NCBI GenBank assembly: GCA_002354055.1
Contig: DEKW01000019.1
Location: forward strand, 96,577 to 160,576
Reading direction: 5' to 3'
Origin: Bacteroidales bacterium UBA2712
GTDB lineage: Bacteria > Bacteroidota > Bacteroidia > Bacteroidales > Paludibacteraceae
DNA: 64,000 nucleotides
Positions within the stretch are counted from its first letter, which is position 1; the number at the start of each line of letters is the position of its first letter. A model generated the notes under the pieces. The model saw only the letters and a list, made by a program, of their open reading frames with translations. It was not told the origin of the DNA and searched no databases. The position numbers were made by a program, and so were the translations under genes. Shown in pieces: positions 60,964-64,000 of this stretch.

Positions 60964-63900
60964 ATGGAAAACTTTTACGTTAACTTAAATCAAATTAAGT
61001 CTAATCCCGACGGTCAAACGACGGTGAACCGACAGTCAAGGCTAATGTCACACCAAGGTAAGGCCCTCCGAAAAGAGCAATTGAGTAGCACTTGCCTCCG
61101 TTCCGCCTCCTTTCCGCTCTCGTTCCGCTCTCGTTATCTTCGTTATGCGGCGATGATTTTTGCTGTACTCGTAATGAGTATCGCCAATATCGGTATGGCG
61201 TGGGGAACGGATGTGCATTATGTTCTTGTAAGCAAAGGATATGCACCACTAACTAAGAAGAGTTTGGATGCTTCATATAATGTACTCAAGACAGATGGTA
61301 CTAACATTGGGAAGGTAACATCTATTTCGTCTTCTATAACAAGTGAAGCTTCATTGTACTATAATTCGACATCGCCTACATATGCAAATTTGACGAATAC
61401 GAGTAAGTATGGCGATTCATCGGGAGACAGCAATACACTTAAAGGAATAAAAATAAGTAAGGGTAATACGGCCACCATAAGTCTTGGTAGCCAAACTTTT
61501 ACAAAAATAGATGTTATTTATCGTTGTGAATCGTCAAGTGATGGAACTTTAACTATAGCGGGAGAAGCCATTGCGACCTCTAGTAAAGCCATCGCACTTA
61601 AATCAAAGACGGGAACGTTCTCTGGATCCTTTACGATTTCTGCGACTTCCCAAGACTATAGAGTTGTTGTTATTCTAACGAGAGAATACGATCCTTCGTA
61701 TACGGTCACATATGATGCCAATAGTGGAAGTGGCACTGCTCCTTCTGACGCAAACGCATATGAAGCGGATGATCCTGTGACTGTAAAATCGGCGAGTACA
61801 TTATCTAAAAGCGGATATATATTTACCGGCTGGAATACGAAAGCAAATGGCTCGGGCACTCCTTATTCTCCGGGAGAAACAATGAATACAGGAGCGGGAA
61901 ATGTAACGCTTCATGCGCAATGGGATACTGAGGTGGATTTGAAGTATGTGTGGAAAACGGGAAATAAGTTTTGTGATGACAACTCAACGTCGACCACAAC
62001 GGTAAATATGATTTCTGACAACGACTATTTTACACTTACCGGTACAGGAGTTTCACAAGAGTCAGGATCGTCCCTCAACATAGGGAAAAAGGTCGGTAAT
62101 TATTTCTTAATAACAGCGAAGTCCGGCTATCAAATTAAGTCGATTTGTTTTAATGGTAAGATAGAAAACGATAATGTTAATAAAACAACTGATAATTCAG
62201 ATTGGTCAGGGACAATAACGAGTGCAGGTACAGGTGCAGATAAACGTTATACTTTTGATGTTATAAATTCTACCTATTTCGGTGTAAAACTCAATACGGC
62301 TGATAAAGGTATTTATATCCGAAATATGGTTATTACGATTGCTGCTGTTTCTTCTTGCACGGCGCCGAGTAGTGTAAGTGTGGACGCGACAAATACAAAC
62401 GGATGGAGATACTCCATTGGTGAGACGATTGATTTGACGTGTACAGCGTCAGGTGGTAGCGGAGGTAGTTATACTTACCAATGGCAGAAATATATCGGTT
62501 CTTCTTGGGAAGATATTGATGGAGCAACCAATGCCCGTTTCCAAAAGGCAAGTTGTACTTCTTCGGACGGCGGTAGTTACCGTTGTGTAGTCAGCACAGG
62601 CGCAGGTTGTGAACTTGCAAGTAGTGGTTATCAAGTGTATGTGTTTACATTGAATGGTAATTACTATGGAAGTGAATGGACAGAAAATGCGATTACATGG
62701 ACAGGAACATACACAGGTACAGTAACGTTGAGCCTTACAGAGAGTTCAACATACATGTATAAGGTAACTAATAATGATAGTAAATGGTATGGCGGTACAA
62801 GTGGAAACTTTTTAGTATTACCGGCAGCGAGGGATCACTATACAGACCAAACCGCAGACATTCGTTTGTTTACAGGTCCAGCAGGCAATTATACATTCAC
62901 AATAGATATTACGCACTTTAATGATTATCCGGGTACTCCGTATGTAAACATTTCAGTTGCATATCCAACTGTTTCTCACCCAGCAGCAGGTTATGCTTAT
63001 TTCAAAAAATGGAATGACTGGAGTGGATATTACATTCATTGGTGGTATAATGATGGCTCTGATCATCCTTTGTCCACATGGGGTTCTGATCCACAAGTTA
63101 CGACAGAAACAACCATCTGCGGAACGGATTATATATACTTCCCGGTATTGGATACTTATAATCAATTAATCGTAAAAGAGGCTGCTGGTGATGCAACCGA
63201 CAAAACAGGAAACCTTTCTTCGACGGGTAGTTCCGGGAAATATTTCGACTTTACTAATGATGGCGCATGGAATACCTTTACTACCTATACTATCACCTAT
63301 GCGGCGAATGGCGGCGGCGGTGAGATGAGTGCTACGAGTGGCATTTGTCCAGATGCAGATCAAGCCTTGACTGCGAATGCGTTTGAGAAGACAGGTTATA
63401 CATTTGCTAACTGGACGGCCAATGTAGACGTGAAAGTAGGTGGAGCAACGGTTAGTGCCGGAAGTGCGATTGCAAATAGTGCGACAATTCAGAATGTTAG
63501 TAGCGATATTACTCTTACGGCACAATGGAGTCCGATTCAATATGATGTAACATTGGAAAAGGGTTCGGCAGCTGCTGCGCCGGCTGGAAATAGCGGTTCT
63601 GCGAAAGTGCTTTATGATGCTACCGCACTCACCAACATTAGTCATGCTACTTGGACTGGACATGTGTTGACAGGTTACTATACATCTAATAGTGGTGGTA
63701 CGAAGGTGTTGAACGCAGACGGATCGTTTGCAGGAGCTAATGTGTCCGGCTATATTACTGACAGCAAATGGACACGCGCTGAGAATACCACTCTCAAAGC
63801 ACAATGGACTTGCGTCGCGTTGACGGTTAATCTTGGCGGCGATCCTGCTACTCCTGCCGGTGGTTCGCCTATTGGAACCGCATATACCTTAACTTGTAGC

Positions 63901-64000
63901 GCGTCAACCGGAACGATAGCAAGTTATCAATGGAAACAAAACACCACTGCGTCAACAGAAGGTGCCGTGAATGCAGAAGGAACAGGTGCAACGACCGCTT
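60964..64000 (+). CDS. Giant surface protein with Listeria-Bacteroides repeats and Ig-like domains (3' end outside window)
   Basis: The frame is open from ATG 60964 to the last base, more than 1010 codons without a stop. An unusual 65-residue leader (SNPDGQTTVNRQSRL, then Arg/Ser-rich) precedes a hydrophobic signal (AAMIFAVLVMSIANIGMAWG); ATG 61153 is a possible shorter start. Residues about 240-325 form a Listeria-Bacteroides repeat (TVTYDANSGSGTAPSD ... GYIFTGWNTKANGSG ... TLHAQW). More such repeats lie near 63290-63530 and 63540-63810. An Ig-like domain lies at about 62350-62640 (YTYQWQKYIGSSWEDIDG ... GSYRCVVS). Such proteins are exported adhesins or glycan-binding proteins in gut Bacteroidota; the role here is inferred. 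Confidence 0.85.
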   Translation, partial: MENFYVNLNQIKSNPDGQTTVNRQSRLMSHQGKALRKEQLSSTCLRSASFPLSFRSRYLRYAAMIFAVLVMSIANIGMAWGTDVHYVLVSKGYAPLTKKSLDASYNVLKTDGTNIGKVTSISSSITSEASLYYNSTSPTYANLTNTSKYGDSSGDSNTLKGIKISKGNTATISLGSQTFTKIDVIYRCESSSDGTLTIAGEAIATSSKAIALKSKTGTFSGSFTISATSQDYRVVVILTREYDPSYTVTYDANSGSGTAPSDANAYEADDPVTVKSASTLSKSGYIFTGWNTKANGSGTPYSPGETMNTGAGNVTLHAQWDTEVDLKYVWKTGNKFCDDNSTSTTTVNMISDNDYFTLTGTGVSQESGSSLNIGKKVGNYFLITAKSGYQIKSICFNGKIENDNVNKTTDNSDWSGTITSAGTGADKRYTFDVINSTYFGVKLNTADKGIYIRNMVITIAAVSSCTAPSSVSVDATNTNGWRYSIGETIDLTCTASGGSGGSYTYQWQKYIGSSWEDIDGATNARFQKASCTSSDGGSYRCVVSTGAGCELASSGYQVYVFTLNGNYYGSEWTENAITWTGTYTGTVTLSLTESSTYMYKVTNNDSKWYGGTSGNFLVLPAARDHYTDQTADIRLFTGPAGNYTFTIDITHFNDYPGTPYVNISVAYPTVSHPAAGYAYFKKWNDWSGYYIHWWYNDGSDHPLSTWGSDPQVTTETTICGTDYIYFPVLDTYNQLIVKEAAGDATDKTGNLSSTGSSGKYFDFTNDGAWNTFTTYTITYAANGGGGEMSATSGICPDADQALTANAFEKTGYTFANWTANVDVKVGGATVSAGSAIANSATIQNVSSDITLTAQWSPIQYDVTLEKGSAAAAPAGNSGSAKVLYDATALTNISHATWTGHVLTGYYTSNSGGTKVLNADGSFAGANVSGYITDSKWTRAENTTLKAQWTCVALTVNLGGDPATPAGGSPIGTAYTLTCSASTGTIASYQWKQNTTASTEGAVNAEGTGATTA
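61006..61038 (+). repeat. Three tandem 11-base repeats (copy B)
   Basis: cccgacggtca, aacgacggtga and accgacagtca, inside the coding leader of the giant gene. About 48 bases around them match 59293-59340. Confidence 0.65.

Overview
The window looks like a chromosome segment from a Bacteroidota bacterium, most probably Bacteroidales. Promoters follow the Bacteroidota pattern (TTG/TTTG, about 20 bases, TAnnTTTG). Start codons mostly lack purine-rich ribosome binding sites. There are type IX secretion (T9SS)-style cargo proteins, a GldJ/GldK-like lipoprotein, outer-membrane barrels of Bacteroidota families and a folP-cdaA pair. The species cannot be told from the sequence.

Layout. (1) 1-233: tail of a large surface protein. 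(2) 257-10767: an A/T-rich conflict island. It holds a truncated TIR gene, a SIR2-like/TIR fusion, a very large STAND ATPase with a membrane segment and Tyr-rich repeats, a small helical protein, a TIR-membrane-WD40 protein, a RyR-domain protein, an unknown protein and a WG-repeat protein. A duplicated sequence that includes the thymidine kinase promoter bounds it on both sides (316-386 and 10756-10836). (3) 10856-21606: housekeeping genes tdk, priA, a uridine-kinase-like gene, tRNA-Met(CAT), metG, an outer-membrane barrel, cdaA, folP, a GldJ/GldK-like lipoprotein and gcvH. (4) 21818-51485: surface and cell-envelope genes, with two giant multidomain proteins (3327 and 3117 residues), two barrel proteins (one with OmpA and carboxypeptidase-regulatory-like domains) and two paralogous ~1090-residue proteins with C-terminal sorting-domain-like ends. 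A DUF4421 barrel follows on the opposite strand. (5) 52901-61038: a second A/T-rich variable region built from repeated pieces. Two copies of a ~280-base direct repeat enclose a toxin-antitoxin pair, dinD and a tightly packed set of four genes (three proteins with PD-(D/E)XK-like signatures and one DUF3800 protein). A DUF1016/YhcG-type nuclease gene follows the right copy. (6) 60964-64000: the 5' part of a giant Listeria-Bacteroides-repeat surface protein, still open at the window end.

The two best candidates for undescribed systems are the TIR/SIR2/STAND/RyR island and the dinD plus four-gene nuclease set (54463-59119). Both are likely anti-phage or conflict loci, and both sit between direct repeats that would allow loss by recombination. 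The functions of most genes in them are inferred from motifs seen by eye.
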